In this document: positions 49,065 to 57,629 of the stretch, piece after piece | How the letters are laid out: every line of letters starts with the position of its first letter | Position numbering within the stretch: position 1 is the first letter of the stretch | Source of the DNA: VRUE01 sp963718755 | GTDB taxonomy: Bacteria; Actinomycetota; Thermoleophilia; Solirubrobacterales; 70-9 | Direction of reading: 5' to 3' | Length of the DNA: 64,000 bases | Assembly (NCBI GenBank): GCA_963718755.1 | Contig: OY970376.1 | Span: 1,240,001-1,304,000, forward strand | Notes under the pieces: model-generated | Told to the model about the DNA's origin: nothing | The model's input: only the letters and a program-made list of their open reading frames with translations | Database searches by the model: none | Made by a program: the position numbers and the translations under genes

Positions 49065-49754
49065 GTGGCTTCCGGTAGACGCACCGCTAAGCTGAATGAG
49101 CGGCTGCCCCGGGGCCGTCATGGGCTACCGCGGGAGGCGGTGACGGAGTCCCAGCAGCGGCGGATTCTGCAGGCGATGATCGAGGTTGTCGCCGAGCGCG
49201 GCTATCCAGAGACGCGCGTGGTCGACGTGATCGGCGTCGCCGGCGTGTCGCGAAAGACCTTCTACGAGCTCTTCGCCAGCAAGGAGGACTGCTTCCTCGC
49301 CGCCTATGACGTCCTGCTCGGCAACCTGCTCGGCGACACCGCGCGCGGTTTCGAGTCCAAGCCCGGCGCGCCCTGGGCCGAGCGTGTCGCGGCGGGCCTG
49401 GCCGAACTGCTGAAACACCTGGCGGAGCATCCCGACGAGGGCCGCTTCGCGATCGTCGAGGTCCTCGCCGCCGGCCCGAAGGCCCTCGCCCGCCGCGATG
49501 CCGCCCTGCGCCAGTTCACCGGGTTTCTCGATGCCGGCCGGGCCGAGACATCGGTCGAGCTGCCGGGGATCACCTCGCTCTCCCTCGCCGGCGGCATCAA
49601 CGAGCTGCTCTACAGCGAGATCCTGCACGGGGCCTCCGCGCGCCTCCCCAGCCGGCTTCCCGACCTGATGTTCTGGATAACGCTGCCGTTTCTGGGACCC
49701 GACGGTGCCGCCGAGGAGCGTGAGCGAGTGCGCCTTTCCATGCTCGAAAGCTGA
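49065..49754 (+). CDS. TetR-family transcriptional regulator
   Basis: 229 residues. The N-terminal helix-turn-helix is classical: QQRRILQAMIEVVAERGYPETRVVDVIGVAGVSRKTFYELFASKEDCFLAAYDVL (residues 30-85). The C-terminal ligand domain is of variable helical type. The GTG follows a TAAAGT -10-like box by about six bases, indicating a leaderless message. It faces the tandem secreted paralogues downstream and, beyond them, the mce operon; TetR-type control of mce operons is known in mycobacteria, so that is one possible target (inference). Confidence 0.88.
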   Translation: MASGRRTAKLNERLPRGRHGLPREAVTESQQRRILQAMIEVVAERGYPETRVVDVIGVAGVSRKTFYELFASKEDCFLAAYDVLLGNLLGDTARGFESKPGAPWAERVAAGLAELLKHLAEHPDEGRFAIVEVLAAGPKALARRDAALRQFTGFLDAGRAETSVELPGITSLSLAGGINELLYSEILHGASARLPSRLPDLMFWITLPFLGPDGAAEERERVRLSMLES

Positions 49755-49945
49755 GCTTGACCGCCCCCGGGCCGCTCCTTCGCCCTCTCAGAGGGGTTTA
49801 TGCAGTGGCCGGGCGGGAATCTCGTCCCAGGAGGACCATGGATAACTGCAACTCAAACCCCCGCGCTGCTAGCTTCTGCACGGGATGAACTGGCTTTCAA
49901 TGGCCGTGGCTCAGACGGGCAGGGCCAAAAAGGAGAGAGAACAAA

Positions 49946-50740
49946 ATGCGTAGAAACTTGATGCTTGCGCTTGCGCTGGCAGGAGTGCTGTCGCTTGGCG
50001 TTACGGCCATCGCCAGCGCAGTGCAGATCACCCTGCGGGCGGGGAACATCGTCACGACCTTCGGTGGAACCACCTCGCCGAAAGCAATGCCGAAGAACGA
50101 TTACGTGCCGGTCAGCACGAACATCTTCGGCAAAGTCGAAACCGCCAACGGAAAACATCCGCCGGCGCTGCGGGAAGTCGAATTCGACATCGACAAGGAC
50201 GTCAAGATCAACGTCAAGGGCTACCCGGCTTGCAAATCAGGGCAGCTGACGGCGCGTAACACCAGCGCCGCGATGAAAGTCTGCGGCAAAACGGTCCTCG
50301 GCAGCGGCGAAGCGCACGTCGAGATCGCCTTCCCCGAACAGAAACCGCTCAAGGTCGCCAGTCCGCTGACCGTCTTCAACGGCGGCGAAAAGGGCGGCAA
50401 GGTGAAGCTGCTGATCCACATCTTCATCACCGTGCCGGTTCCAACCGCCGTTGTGACCGAAGTCTCGATTTCGCGCAAGGGCACCGGTATTCACTCGGTC
50501 TCGAAGATTCCGCAGGTTGCCGGGGGCAGCGGCTCGGCCCTCGACTTCAAATTCAAACTGGGCAAAACCTATTCCTACAAAGGCAAGAAGGTCGGCTACT
50601 TCGAAGCCAAATGCCCGGATGGCGTCTTCAAGGCCAACGCGAAAAAGATTCTCTTCAAGAACGAAGCCAAGACCCCAGAAGAAGCTGCGCAGACCTCGCT
50701 GAAAGGCTCGCTCGCGGTTCCTTGCACGGGTAAGGGCTAA
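49946..50740 (+). CDS. Secreted protein, first of two tandem paralogues
   Basis: 264 residues with signal peptide (RRNLMLALALAGVLSLGVTAIASA). The mature protein is beta-rich: AGNIVTTFGGTTSPKAMPKNDYVPV, EVEFDIDKDVKINVKGYPACKSGQL, TVLGSGEAHVEIAFPEQKPLKVASPLTVFNGGEKGGKVKLLIHIFI and a C-terminal AKCPDGVFKANAKKILF. It has two cysteine pairs (PACKSGQL...KVCGKT; AKCPDG...AVPCTG). The AAGGAGAGAG before the ATG is strong. The protein pairs with the next gene at roughly 70% identity by eye. Function unknown; a surface or envelope lipid-exposed role is possible given the mce neighbours. Confidence 0.8.
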   Translation: MRRNLMLALALAGVLSLGVTAIASAVQITLRAGNIVTTFGGTTSPKAMPKNDYVPVSTNIFGKVETANGKHPPALREVEFDIDKDVKINVKGYPACKSGQLTARNTSAAMKVCGKTVLGSGEAHVEIAFPEQKPLKVASPLTVFNGGEKGGKVKLLIHIFITVPVPTAVVTEVSISRKGTGIHSVSKIPQVAGGSGSALDFKFKLGKTYSYKGKKVGYFEAKCPDGVFKANAKKILFKNEAKTPEEAAQTSLKGSLAVPCTGKG

Positions 50741-50763
50741 GAGCCTCACTAGCTAGCACTAGG

Positions 50764-50795
50764 AAAAAAGGGCGGCCGAAAGGCCGCCCTTTTTT
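50764..50795 (+). terminator. Strong rho-independent terminator between the paralogues
   Basis: AAAAAAGGGCGGCC-GAAA-GGCCGCCCTTTTTT is a perfect stem with GNRA-type loop and six T, and symmetric A tract for the other direction. It separates the two tandem genes, so the second needs its own promoter. Confidence 0.95.
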
Positions 50796-50827
50796 GTGGC
50801 CCTCGTTCCCGATCCGCCCAACGAGGG

Positions 50828-50851
50828 ACCGTACTGGTACGGTAACGGTAC
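50828..50851. promoter_or_regulatory. Palindromic operator plus third half-site upstream of the second paralogue
   Basis: ACCGTACTGGTACGGT (50828-50843) is a perfect 7+2+7 palindrome, and ACGGTAC at 50845-50851 repeats one half-site. It lies 55-78 bases before the start of the second paralogue. The TetR regulator encoded at 49065 is a candidate binder; binding is inference. Confidence 0.5.
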
Positions 50852-50863
50852 GATCCATTATTG

Positions 50864-50883
50864 AGCCCGCCCTGAGGCGGGCT
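50864..50883 (+). other. Leader hairpin before the second paralogue
   Basis: AGCCCGCC-CTGA-GGCGGGCT forms a perfect 8-bp stem, 22 bases upstream of the ATG and just before the Shine-Dalgarno (GAGGGAGAGGG). Without a T tract it is not a terminator; it may stabilise the message or affect ribosome access. Confidence 0.5.
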
Positions 50884-50905
50884 TGGTGCGAACGAGGGAG
50901 AGGGA

Positions 50906-51709
50906 TTGATGCGGAGAACTCTGCTGCTGGTGCTTGCCTTGGCAGGATTGCTGTCGATCGGCGTGGCGGCGATCGCGACCGCCAAGCGATCGCAGACCAC
51001 CATAAAAGCCGGGAACCTCGTGCTTACCTTCGGCGGAGGAATCTCCCCCACCAAGCTGCCGAAAGCTCAATACGTGCCGGTTACCGCTGATCTCTTCGGC
51101 AAGATTTCCACCGACGATGGAACGCACCCCTCGGCCTTCAGGGAAACCACTGTCGACGTCGACAAGGATTTCAAGGTCAACGTCAAAGGGCTGCCGATCT
51201 GCAAAGCGGGCGAGCTGACGGCGCGTAACACCAGCGCCGCGCTGAAAGTCTGCGGCGACACCGTGCTCGGCAGCGGCAACGCTCACGCCGAGATCGCCTT
51301 CCCCGAACAGAAACCGCTCAAGGTCGCCAGTCCGCTGACCGTCTTCAACGGCGGCGAAAAGGGCGGCAAGGTGAAGCTGCTGATCCACACCTTCATAACC
51401 GTTCCGGTTCCAACCGCAATCGTCACCGACGTGACGATCTCACGGAAAGGCAGCGGACTGCACTCCATCGCGCGAATCCCGGCCATCGCCGGAGGCAGCG
51501 GATCCGCGCTTGATTTCAGCTTCAAGCTAGGTAAGACGTACACCTACAAAGGCAGGAAGGTCGGCCACCTGGAAGCCAAATGCCCAGATGGCTTCTTCAA
51601 GGCGAGCTCACCCAAGACGGTCTTCAAGAACGAAGCTCGAGTTCCAAACGTCGCGCCTGTGACCGTGCTGCAAGGCGGCCTGGTACTGCCCTGTACGCCA
51701 AAAGGCTAG
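50906..51709 (+). CDS. Secreted protein, second of two tandem paralogues
   Basis: 267 residues, closely related to the protein at 49946. The central third is almost unchanged even at DNA level (AEIAFPEQKPLKVASPLTVFNGGEKGGKVKLLIH), while the N- and C-terminal parts differ (KRSQTTIKAGNLVLTF; VPNVAPVTVLQGGLVLPCTPKG). The signal peptide is LLLVLALAGLLSIGVAAIATA. Both cysteine pairs are kept. A tandem duplication with uneven divergence suggests gene conversion in the middle or strong constraint there. It has a separate promoter/operator region and terminator. Confidence 0.8.
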   Translation: MMRRTLLLVLALAGLLSIGVAAIATAKRSQTTIKAGNLVLTFGGGISPTKLPKAQYVPVTADLFGKISTDDGTHPSAFRETTVDVDKDFKVNVKGLPICKAGELTARNTSAALKVCGDTVLGSGNAHAEIAFPEQKPLKVASPLTVFNGGEKGGKVKLLIHTFITVPVPTAIVTDVTISRKGSGLHSIARIPAIAGGSGSALDFSFKLGKTYTYKGRKVGHLEAKCPDGFFKASSPKTVFKNEARVPNVAPVTVLQGGLVLPCTPKG

Positions 51710-51749
51710 TTCGACAGAGGCGGGAGCTCCAACCCCGGTAAGCGATCTG

Positions 51750-51773
51750 AGAGGGCGCCTAAGGCGCCCTCTT
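51750..51773 (+). terminator. Rho-independent hairpin between the paralogue and mceF
   Basis: The stem of 10 bp (51750-51759 with 51763-51772, GAGGGCGCC/GGCGCCCTC at its core) with loop TAA is followed by TTCATT on the plus strand. It lies directly against the mceF stop codon of the opposite strand and may serve both convergent transcripts. Confidence 0.7.
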
Positions 51774-53317
51774 CATTCGCCCTGTTCGAACGTGTGCTGG
51801 TAGCTGGTCGCGGGGCCGCTGCCGTAGATCGGCTCGAAGGGGGCCTGGGGGCTGCAGCCGGGGGCCGGGATCGTCGCCGAGCCTTCCTGTTCGGCGAAAG
51901 CGTATTTCTTCAGACGTTCGAAGAAATCTTTCGCTTTCTCGACATCGCCGTTGGTCCGCTCGTTGAAAGCGGGGTCATTGGGGGTGTCGGAATCCAGCGT
52001 CGCCGTAATTCCTGAGCTGCACTGGTAGGTGTGGAAATTCAGCAGGCCTTTGGCCAGGCGATTCGATGCACCCGGCTGCCTGTAGGCGCTGTTGCGATTG
52101 TTGGTCAATCGGTTTGGGTAGGTCGCGAGCGATTCCGGCCCAAAGGGTCCTAATGCACGCAGGTAGTGAATCTGCGTACCCTCGGCGGAGAGTCGAACTG
52201 CGTTGGTAGCCGCAGACACATTTGCCGCTGAGGCTGCCAGCTCGCGTTTGTAGAGATCCAGGCCAGTGAGAATCGGATTGAGGTTGCGCAGGAAGGGGTC
52301 GATCGACCGCAGCAAGATTGGAAAGTCGCCGCGGAGGAATTTGCGCAGCGAGCCGAGACCGCTCGGCGCGCGGTCGATCACGGTTTCGAGGCCTTCGAAG
52401 AGACCCTTCGCCTGCGGGGCGAGGTTGGAGATGGCGATCAGCGTCGGCGAGAGCTGTTCGGCCGCCGGCACCAGCTGGCGGAACAGCGGATCGGCGTTGA
52501 GGGCGAACGCTTTGAGCCGGTCGAAGGTCAGCCGCTGCTCGTCCTCGAAGGTCGGGAAGGCGCGGAAGAGAGCTTCGATGTCGCGGTTGCGCGCGGCGGT
52601 CGTGCGCCAGACCGCGTCGGAGTTGCGGATCAGCTCGGCCAGCTCGCCTTCACGCCCGCGCAGGGCGCGGAAGGTGACCGTGCCGTTGCGGAACAGCTGC
52701 TCTACCGCGACCCGCTGCGTGTCGAGCACGCGGAAGAGATCGTCGACTTCCGAGAAGAAGGGCTCGAATTCGCCCAACGCGTTGGAGAACGACTGGCCGC
52801 GGCCGGCGATCGCCACGGCCCCTTCCTGCATCCATTCCTGGAAGGCGGTGCGCGTGCGGGCGTCGAAGGTGCGGAAGATCTCGTCGAGCTGGGCCGATTC
52901 GGCGACGTTGGCCCGGGCCAGGGTGCCGCCGTCGGGGAGCTGCGGGCCGTCGGCGTCACCGGGGGTCAGCTCGACGTAAGTCTCGCCGAGCAACGTCTTG
53001 GTGCGCAGGATCGCCCGCGTCCCCTTCGGGATCGGCGCGTACTTGTCTTCGATGTTGATCGTCGCCAGGGCTTCCTGGCCGTCGGGCGAGGTCTCGATCG
53101 TCTGCACTTTGCCGACCGAGACGCCGGAGATGCGCACGTCGGACTGCTGGGCGAGCTGGGTTGCCTCCTGGAAGGGAACCTTGAGCTCATACGACTTCGC
53201 TTTGAACGGAGTCGGGCCGCCGAAGGTGATCCAGAGGAAGAGCAGGATGCCGAAGCACGACAGGGCGAAGCCGGCGATGACAAGCAGCTGCGCGGTGCTG
53301 GGGGCTCGCTTGCTCAT
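51773..53317 (-). CDS. Mce-family lipid-transport protein, sixth of the operon (MceF position)
   Basis: 514 residues. An N-terminal membrane helix (AQLLVIAGFALSCFGILLFLWITFG) anchors the protein. The MlaD/MCE domain (about 38-120) has YELKVPFQEATQLAQQSDVRISGVSVGKVQTIE and RAILRTKTLLGETYVELTPG. A long helical region follows that in Mce complexes builds the tunnel crossing the envelope (ALGEFEPFFSEVDDLFRVLDTQ...), then a Cys-containing tail. It starts at an ATGA overlap with the gene before it. In mycobacteria six such proteins form one hetero-hexameric tube that shuttles lipids or sterols to a permease. Confidence 0.92.
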   Translation of the reverse strand: MSKRAPSTAQLLVIAGFALSCFGILLFLWITFGGPTPFKAKSYELKVPFQEATQLAQQSDVRISGVSVGKVQTIETSPDGQEALATINIEDKYAPIPKGTRAILRTKTLLGETYVELTPGDADGPQLPDGGTLARANVAESAQLDEIFRTFDARTRTAFQEWMQEGAVAIAGRGQSFSNALGEFEPFFSEVDDLFRVLDTQRVAVEQLFRNGTVTFRALRGREGELAELIRNSDAVWRTTAARNRDIEALFRAFPTFEDEQRLTFDRLKAFALNADPLFRQLVPAAEQLSPTLIAISNLAPQAKGLFEGLETVIDRAPSGLGSLRKFLRGDFPILLRSIDPFLRNLNPILTGLDLYKRELAASAANVSAATNAVRLSAEGTQIHYLRALGPFGPESLATYPNRLTNNRNSAYRQPGASNRLAKGLLNFHTYQCSSGITATLDSDTPNDPAFNERTNGDVEKAKDFFERLKKYAFAEQEGSATIPAPGCSPQAPFEPIYGSGPATSYQHTFEQGE

Positions 53318-54720
53318 TTGGGCCCGCAGCTGATTCCGGGGTTGCCAGGATCTTCAGGGATGGGCGGAAGTTCATCTGGCGCCGGCAGGCGGGTGCCTTG
53401 CAGCACAGTCCTCAGATACGGCTTAAGCGAGGTCAAGTTGTAGGCGAGGAAAGAGCCGTTGCAAGAGGTCATTACAGAACCCCGCAACAACGGCCCACCG
53501 GCATCGACGAGGTTGAAGCTGGCATTGAGGTCGTGGTTGAGCCAAGGGAGGTAAAAGAGGAAGCTCTCTTTCCTCCCCTCCGGGTTGAAGGCAAGCGTAT
53601 TGAGGAAGCTGTTGAGCGCGCCGAGCGAGTTGCCGAAGCCGCTGACCGACGTCTTCAGATCCGACGAGCCTTCGTTGAGATGGGTGAGCGCCGGCCGCAC
53701 CTGGCGGGTGAAGGGGCGGATCTGATCGCGGATCGGCGCGGTGGTCTGCCTGAACAGGCGCTCGTTGGCCTTGAAGGCGGGGACCGAGGCCTGCGCCTGC
53801 GGGATCAAGCCCAAGAGCGCCGGCCGCGCGGCGACCGAGAATTGATTTGAGCTGGTGAGAGCCGATCGCAAGGCCGTGAGGGTCGAGGGGAACTCGACCA
53901 GCGATTCCTGGATCGCCTGCTGCTGGTTGGCGAAGTTGCCGAGGGCGCCCTTGGAGGCGCTGACGAAGCGTTCCAGCTCGGCGTCACGGCGGGCCAGTTC
54001 GGCGGTCAGCTCGCCGAAGCTGTGGATCGTGCGGGCAAGCGCCAGGCGGCGCTGGGCGACGGCGCGGTTGAGGTCGGCGATGTAGTGGGCGAAGGGCTGC
54101 AGGCGACGGAAGGCGCCGGAGAGCTGGCGGCCGCGGCCGCCGATCCCTTGAGCGCCGCCGGCGACGAGCAGCTGGATGTACTGGCGCGTGTCGGCGTCGA
54201 GCGTGGAGAGGAACGCTTCGAACTGGATGCTCGGTTCGGTGCGCGAGAGCGGGAAGCGGTGGCCCTCCTCGACATGGCGCTTGCCGCTGCCAGGATCGAT
54301 CTCGATCGTCATGTCGTTGAGGTTGGTTTTCGGCCGCAGCAGCAGGTTGGCGTTGGGGTGGATCAGCTCGAGGTACTTGGGCTCGACGTCCATCCCGACC
54401 ACCGCGTGACCGTCTTCGAGGTCGACCGAGGAGATCTTGCCGACCTGGATGCCGGCGATAACAACCGCCTGGCCCTGCCCGGGGGTGACGGCCTGCGCGT
54501 TGCTGAAGTCCGCCGAGAGCTCGACGAAGTCTTCGCCGACGAACGGGGCCCAGGACGGCAGCGAAGCTTTCTGCTGGGTGAAGATCCAGAGCGTCATCAC
54601 GATCGCGACCACGGTGAGCACGGCAATCGCGACCGTGTCTTTGCCGCGTCCGCGCGACTGCCGCGCCAACGAGGCGCGGAAGTGCTTCCAGCGGCTCACA
54701 TTAGGATCGCGTTCGCTCAT
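53314..54720 (-). CDS. Mce-family lipid-transport protein, fifth of the operon (MceE position)
   Basis: 468 residues from the ATG at 54720 (MSERDPNVSRWKHFRA), which overlaps the preceding TGA. Membrane helix TVAIAVLTVVAIVMTLWIFT, MCE domain with VELSADFSNAQAVTPGQGQAVVIAGIQVGKISSVDLEDG and LLLRPKTNLNDMTIEIDPG, then the helical tunnel part and a C-terminus with TSCNGSFLAYNL. No lipobox is evident, whereas mycobacterial MceE is often a lipoprotein. Confidence 0.92.
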   Translation of the reverse strand: MSERDPNVSRWKHFRASLARQSRGRGKDTVAIAVLTVVAIVMTLWIFTQQKASLPSWAPFVGEDFVELSADFSNAQAVTPGQGQAVVIAGIQVGKISSVDLEDGHAVVGMDVEPKYLELIHPNANLLLRPKTNLNDMTIEIDPGSGKRHVEEGHRFPLSRTEPSIQFEAFLSTLDADTRQYIQLLVAGGAQGIGGRGRQLSGAFRRLQPFAHYIADLNRAVAQRRLALARTIHSFGELTAELARRDAELERFVSASKGALGNFANQQQAIQESLVEFPSTLTALRSALTSSNQFSVAARPALLGLIPQAQASVPAFKANERLFRQTTAPIRDQIRPFTRQVRPALTHLNEGSSDLKTSVSGFGNSLGALNSFLNTLAFNPEGRKESFLFYLPWLNHDLNASFNLVDAGGPLLRGSVMTSCNGSFLAYNLTSLKPYLRTVLQGTRLPAPDELPPIPEDPGNPGISCGPK

Positions 54721-56222
54721 GGGCTCACAGCCGTTAGGTTCGGGGGACCAACCTGGCCCAGTGGGCCGTTGATGTCGGGGACCGGCTGGGTCGAGCAGCG
54801 CACGTCCGGCTTCTTCGGCGGGCGCCCGCCGAGCTGTGGCTGCACGCCCGTGGGAGCGACGACCGTGTTCGCCCAAAGGTCTTCGTCGACGGTGAACTGG
54901 CTATCTGGATTCTTCTGACTGACCAAAGTGCCACCGCCGCCGGCCTGCGCACGCAGGTAAGGACCGTTCCCATCGAAGTTCTGCGTGATCCCAGCAAAGT
55001 TGGCCAGGTAGTAGAAGAACTCGCGATAGTTCGGTCCGGTTTTGAAGCCGTCCTCGATCGTCACGTTGCCGGTCGGCACGAACACCCGCGAGGCGCAAAG
55101 ACTGATCCGGTTGATCTCGGGGATCGTGTTCGCCTTGCCCGCCTGGGCGGAGCCGGCCAGGCCCGGGGTCGATTCGCGCAGCAGCCTGGCGACGCCGCCG
55201 CCCTCTTTGCCGGAGAGCAATGGCCGCGCCTGGGCCAGCCACGGTTCGGCGGCAGAGATCAGGGCGGGCAGCTCGGCGACCGCGGGGCGGAACTCGATCG
55301 CCCAGGCGCGCAGCGGCGGCAGCGAGCTGTTCAGGCTGGCCAGCGACCTGCGGCCGATCCTCAGCGTCGGCGCCAAGCGCTGCACGGTCGTCGAGAGGTT
55401 CTCCGACTGGGCGGCGAGGGCGCCGGTGAAGGTGTCGAAGTTGACGATCAGGCCCTGCAGGTCGGCCTCGTGCCTGGCAAGCGCTCCAAAGGCGCGCCCG
55501 GCGCTGGCGACCAGACGCGAGAGGTCGCCAGGGCTGGTGCCGAGGAAGGCGTTCGTCACCTGGGCGCTGTAGCGGCCCGCCGGGCCGCCGTAAAGAAATG
55601 CCCCGTTGAGTCCTTCGGCGCCGGTCTTGCCTTTCACCTCGGGCAGCTGGGTCGCGTCTTCGGCCGCGGTCGGCTTGCGGTTGAGCGCGGTGCCGAAGCT
55701 GCTGAGCAGGCGGCTGAGGTCGGCACGCACGGGCGCCTGCAGGGCGGTCAGGATCTCGTCGAGCTGGACTCCGGTCGAGGTGTGGCTGACCGGGATCGTC
55801 GCGTCGCTGTCCAGCTCCGTGGCGCTGGGGCTGCCGGGGTCGAGCTCGATGAAGAAGTTACCCTCGAGGAAGATCCGCGGCCGGATCGTGGCGAAGGCGT
55901 CCTCGTGGATCGGCCGGCCCTCGCCGGCGACGGTGAAGGTGACCTCGGTGTTGTCGCCGTCGCGGCCGACCTCGATCACTTTGCCGACGTCGACGCCGGC
56001 GATCCGCACGGGCGAGTTGGTCGAGATGTTGACTCCGTTGGAGAAGGTCGCGTTGAGGGTGTAGCCGTGCCCGGTGAAAGGAATGTGTTTGGTGAAGGCC
56101 AGGTAGGGACCGACGGTGAAGACGAGGATGAAGAGCAGCGCGATCATCGCGTTGCTGGGCCGCCACTTGAAACGGCTCTCGGTGGCCCCGACCCTGGTGT
56201 CTCGCTCCGGTAGGCGTCCCAT
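54717..56222 (-). CDS. Mce-family lipid-transport protein, fourth of the operon (MceD position)
   Basis: 501 residues; the start directly abuts the stop of the preceding gene (TAAATG). Helix NAMIALLFILVFTVGPYLAFT; MCE domain YTLNATFSNGVNISTNSPVRIAGVDVGKVIEVGRDGDN and ATIRPRIFLEGNFFIELDPGSPSA. The helical region has a variable loop containing GRKPTAAEDATQLPEVKGKTG-type insert, and the tail holds a CASRVFVPTGNVTIEDGF segment. Confidence 0.92.
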   Translation of the reverse strand: MGRLPERDTRVGATESRFKWRPSNAMIALLFILVFTVGPYLAFTKHIPFTGHGYTLNATFSNGVNISTNSPVRIAGVDVGKVIEVGRDGDNTEVTFTVAGEGRPIHEDAFATIRPRIFLEGNFFIELDPGSPSATELDSDATIPVSHTSTGVQLDEILTALQAPVRADLSRLLSSFGTALNRKPTAAEDATQLPEVKGKTGAEGLNGAFLYGGPAGRYSAQVTNAFLGTSPGDLSRLVASAGRAFGALARHEADLQGLIVNFDTFTGALAAQSENLSTTVQRLAPTLRIGRRSLASLNSSLPPLRAWAIEFRPAVAELPALISAAEPWLAQARPLLSGKEGGGVARLLRESTPGLAGSAQAGKANTIPEINRISLCASRVFVPTGNVTIEDGFKTGPNYREFFYYLANFAGITQNFDGNGPYLRAQAGGGGTLVSQKNPDSQFTVDEDLWANTVVAPTGVQPQLGGRPPKKPDVRCSTQPVPDINGPLGQVGPPNLTAVSP

Positions 56223-57629
56223 TTATTCCTCGTTCACCGTCGTCGTGCCCCAGAGTTCGGGCGCAGGCCCGATCACGGTCTGTTCTCTCGTGTAGCGCTC
56301 GTTCCCCGCTTCACAGACCCCATCCTGCCCCGGTGCTGCGGTCCGCGGATAGGGGTTGAAGTGCAGGAAGTTCTTCGGTTCGGGACCGCCGGCCGGCGCA
56401 GACGCTGGGCGACCCTCAGAGTTGGCGCCGGCGGCGGGCTCGAAGGAGAGCGCTCCAAGCCAGTTGCCTTTGCCGTTGCCTTCGCTGAACGCGTCAGCAA
56501 GATTGCGGAAGGCGAGCGTGAGGTAGTTGCATTTGGTTTGTGCGGGAGCGAGAAAGCGGGCCGGGGGCTTGAGGACTTCATTGGTGTCAGTGAGGAGATC
56601 GAGACCGTTGAAGACGCCAGGCTCGGCCTGGAAGTCGAGCAGCGCTTCCGCCGTCGGGTTCAGTTGCGCGAACAGCACCGGCGAGCGGTTGAGGGCGGGG
56701 ATGCCCGCGCGCAGGGCGGCGTTGATCGTCGGCGAGGTTTCGCCGAGGGCCTTGGCGCCTGGTTTCAACGCGGTGAAGAAGCGCCCGGCATTGCGGAAGA
56801 AGGGCCGCAGCGCCGGCAGGTCGGCGGTGACCGCGTCAAGCGTCGGTGGGCCTTTGACGATCGTTTCCTGAATGTAGGGGCGCGAGACGCGGGCGAAGGC
56901 GGCGAAGGTGCGGTCGAGGGCGACGAACATGCTGGCCTGGGTCTCGGCGACCGGGGCGACCGTTGCGGAGAGATCCTCGAGCGCTTCCCAGAAGCCGCCG
57001 AAGTCGGTGCCCGGGGCTACCAGCGTGCGCAGGACGGGCTGGCTGTTTTCGACCAGGCTGCGCAGGGCGCCGAAGGCGGCGTTGATCTGCGGGCCGCGGC
57101 CGGCGAAGGCGTTGCCGAAGCCTGCGTTGTTGCGCTGGATCGCCTTGCGGGTCGGCTCGTCGAACATGCTGAAGAACTGGTCGATGTCGACCGGCTCGGG
57201 CCTGGCGGCGCTTACCGGGATCGTCTCACCGGCCTCGAGGCCCTCGGGGGAGTCGCCGGGGACGATCTGCAGGTACTTCAGGCCGAGCGGCGATTTGGGC
57301 CGGATGATCATCGTCGAGTTGACCGGGATCGGTTCCGCGCTCTTGTCGAGCTTGAGGTCGAGTTCGGCGACGACGGCGCCGTTGGAAAGCTGAACCGGCA
57401 CGACCTCCCTGACGACGCCCACGCGCGAGCCGCCGATCCGCACCTCGTTGCCTTTGACCAGGGCGTTGGCATTGGGCACGCGCGCCTTGAGGTCGTAGGT
57501 GGAGACGAAGGGCAGGCCGTTGTTGGCGTTGTAGGCGAGGAAGACGGCGACGATCACGACCAGCACCGTGACCGTGCCGACGATCACCGGGCTGCTCGCG
57601 ACTCCCTGTATGCCGCTGCGGTTCCTCAT
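56223..57629 (-). CDS. Mce-family lipid-transport protein, third of the operon (MceC position)
   Basis: 468 residues. Helix VIVGTVTVLVVIVAVFLAYNANN; MCE domain STYDLKARVPNANALVKGNEVRIGGSRVGVVREVVPVQ and TMIIRPKSPLGLKYLQIVPGDSP; helical part INAAFGALRSLVENSQPVLRTLV; tail with QTKCNYLTLAFRNLADAF. ATGA overlap with the preceding gene. Confidence 0.92.
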   Translation of the reverse strand: MRNRSGIQGVASSPVIVGTVTVLVVIVAVFLAYNANNGLPFVSTYDLKARVPNANALVKGNEVRIGGSRVGVVREVVPVQLSNGAVVAELDLKLDKSAEPIPVNSTMIIRPKSPLGLKYLQIVPGDSPEGLEAGETIPVSAARPEPVDIDQFFSMFDEPTRKAIQRNNAGFGNAFAGRGPQINAAFGALRSLVENSQPVLRTLVAPGTDFGGFWEALEDLSATVAPVAETQASMFVALDRTFAAFARVSRPYIQETIVKGPPTLDAVTADLPALRPFFRNAGRFFTALKPGAKALGETSPTINAALRAGIPALNRSPVLFAQLNPTAEALLDFQAEPGVFNGLDLLTDTNEVLKPPARFLAPAQTKCNYLTLAFRNLADAFSEGNGKGNWLGALSFEPAAGANSEGRPASAPAGGPEPKNFLHFNPYPRTAAPGQDGVCEAGNERYTREQTVIGPAPELWGTTTVNEE

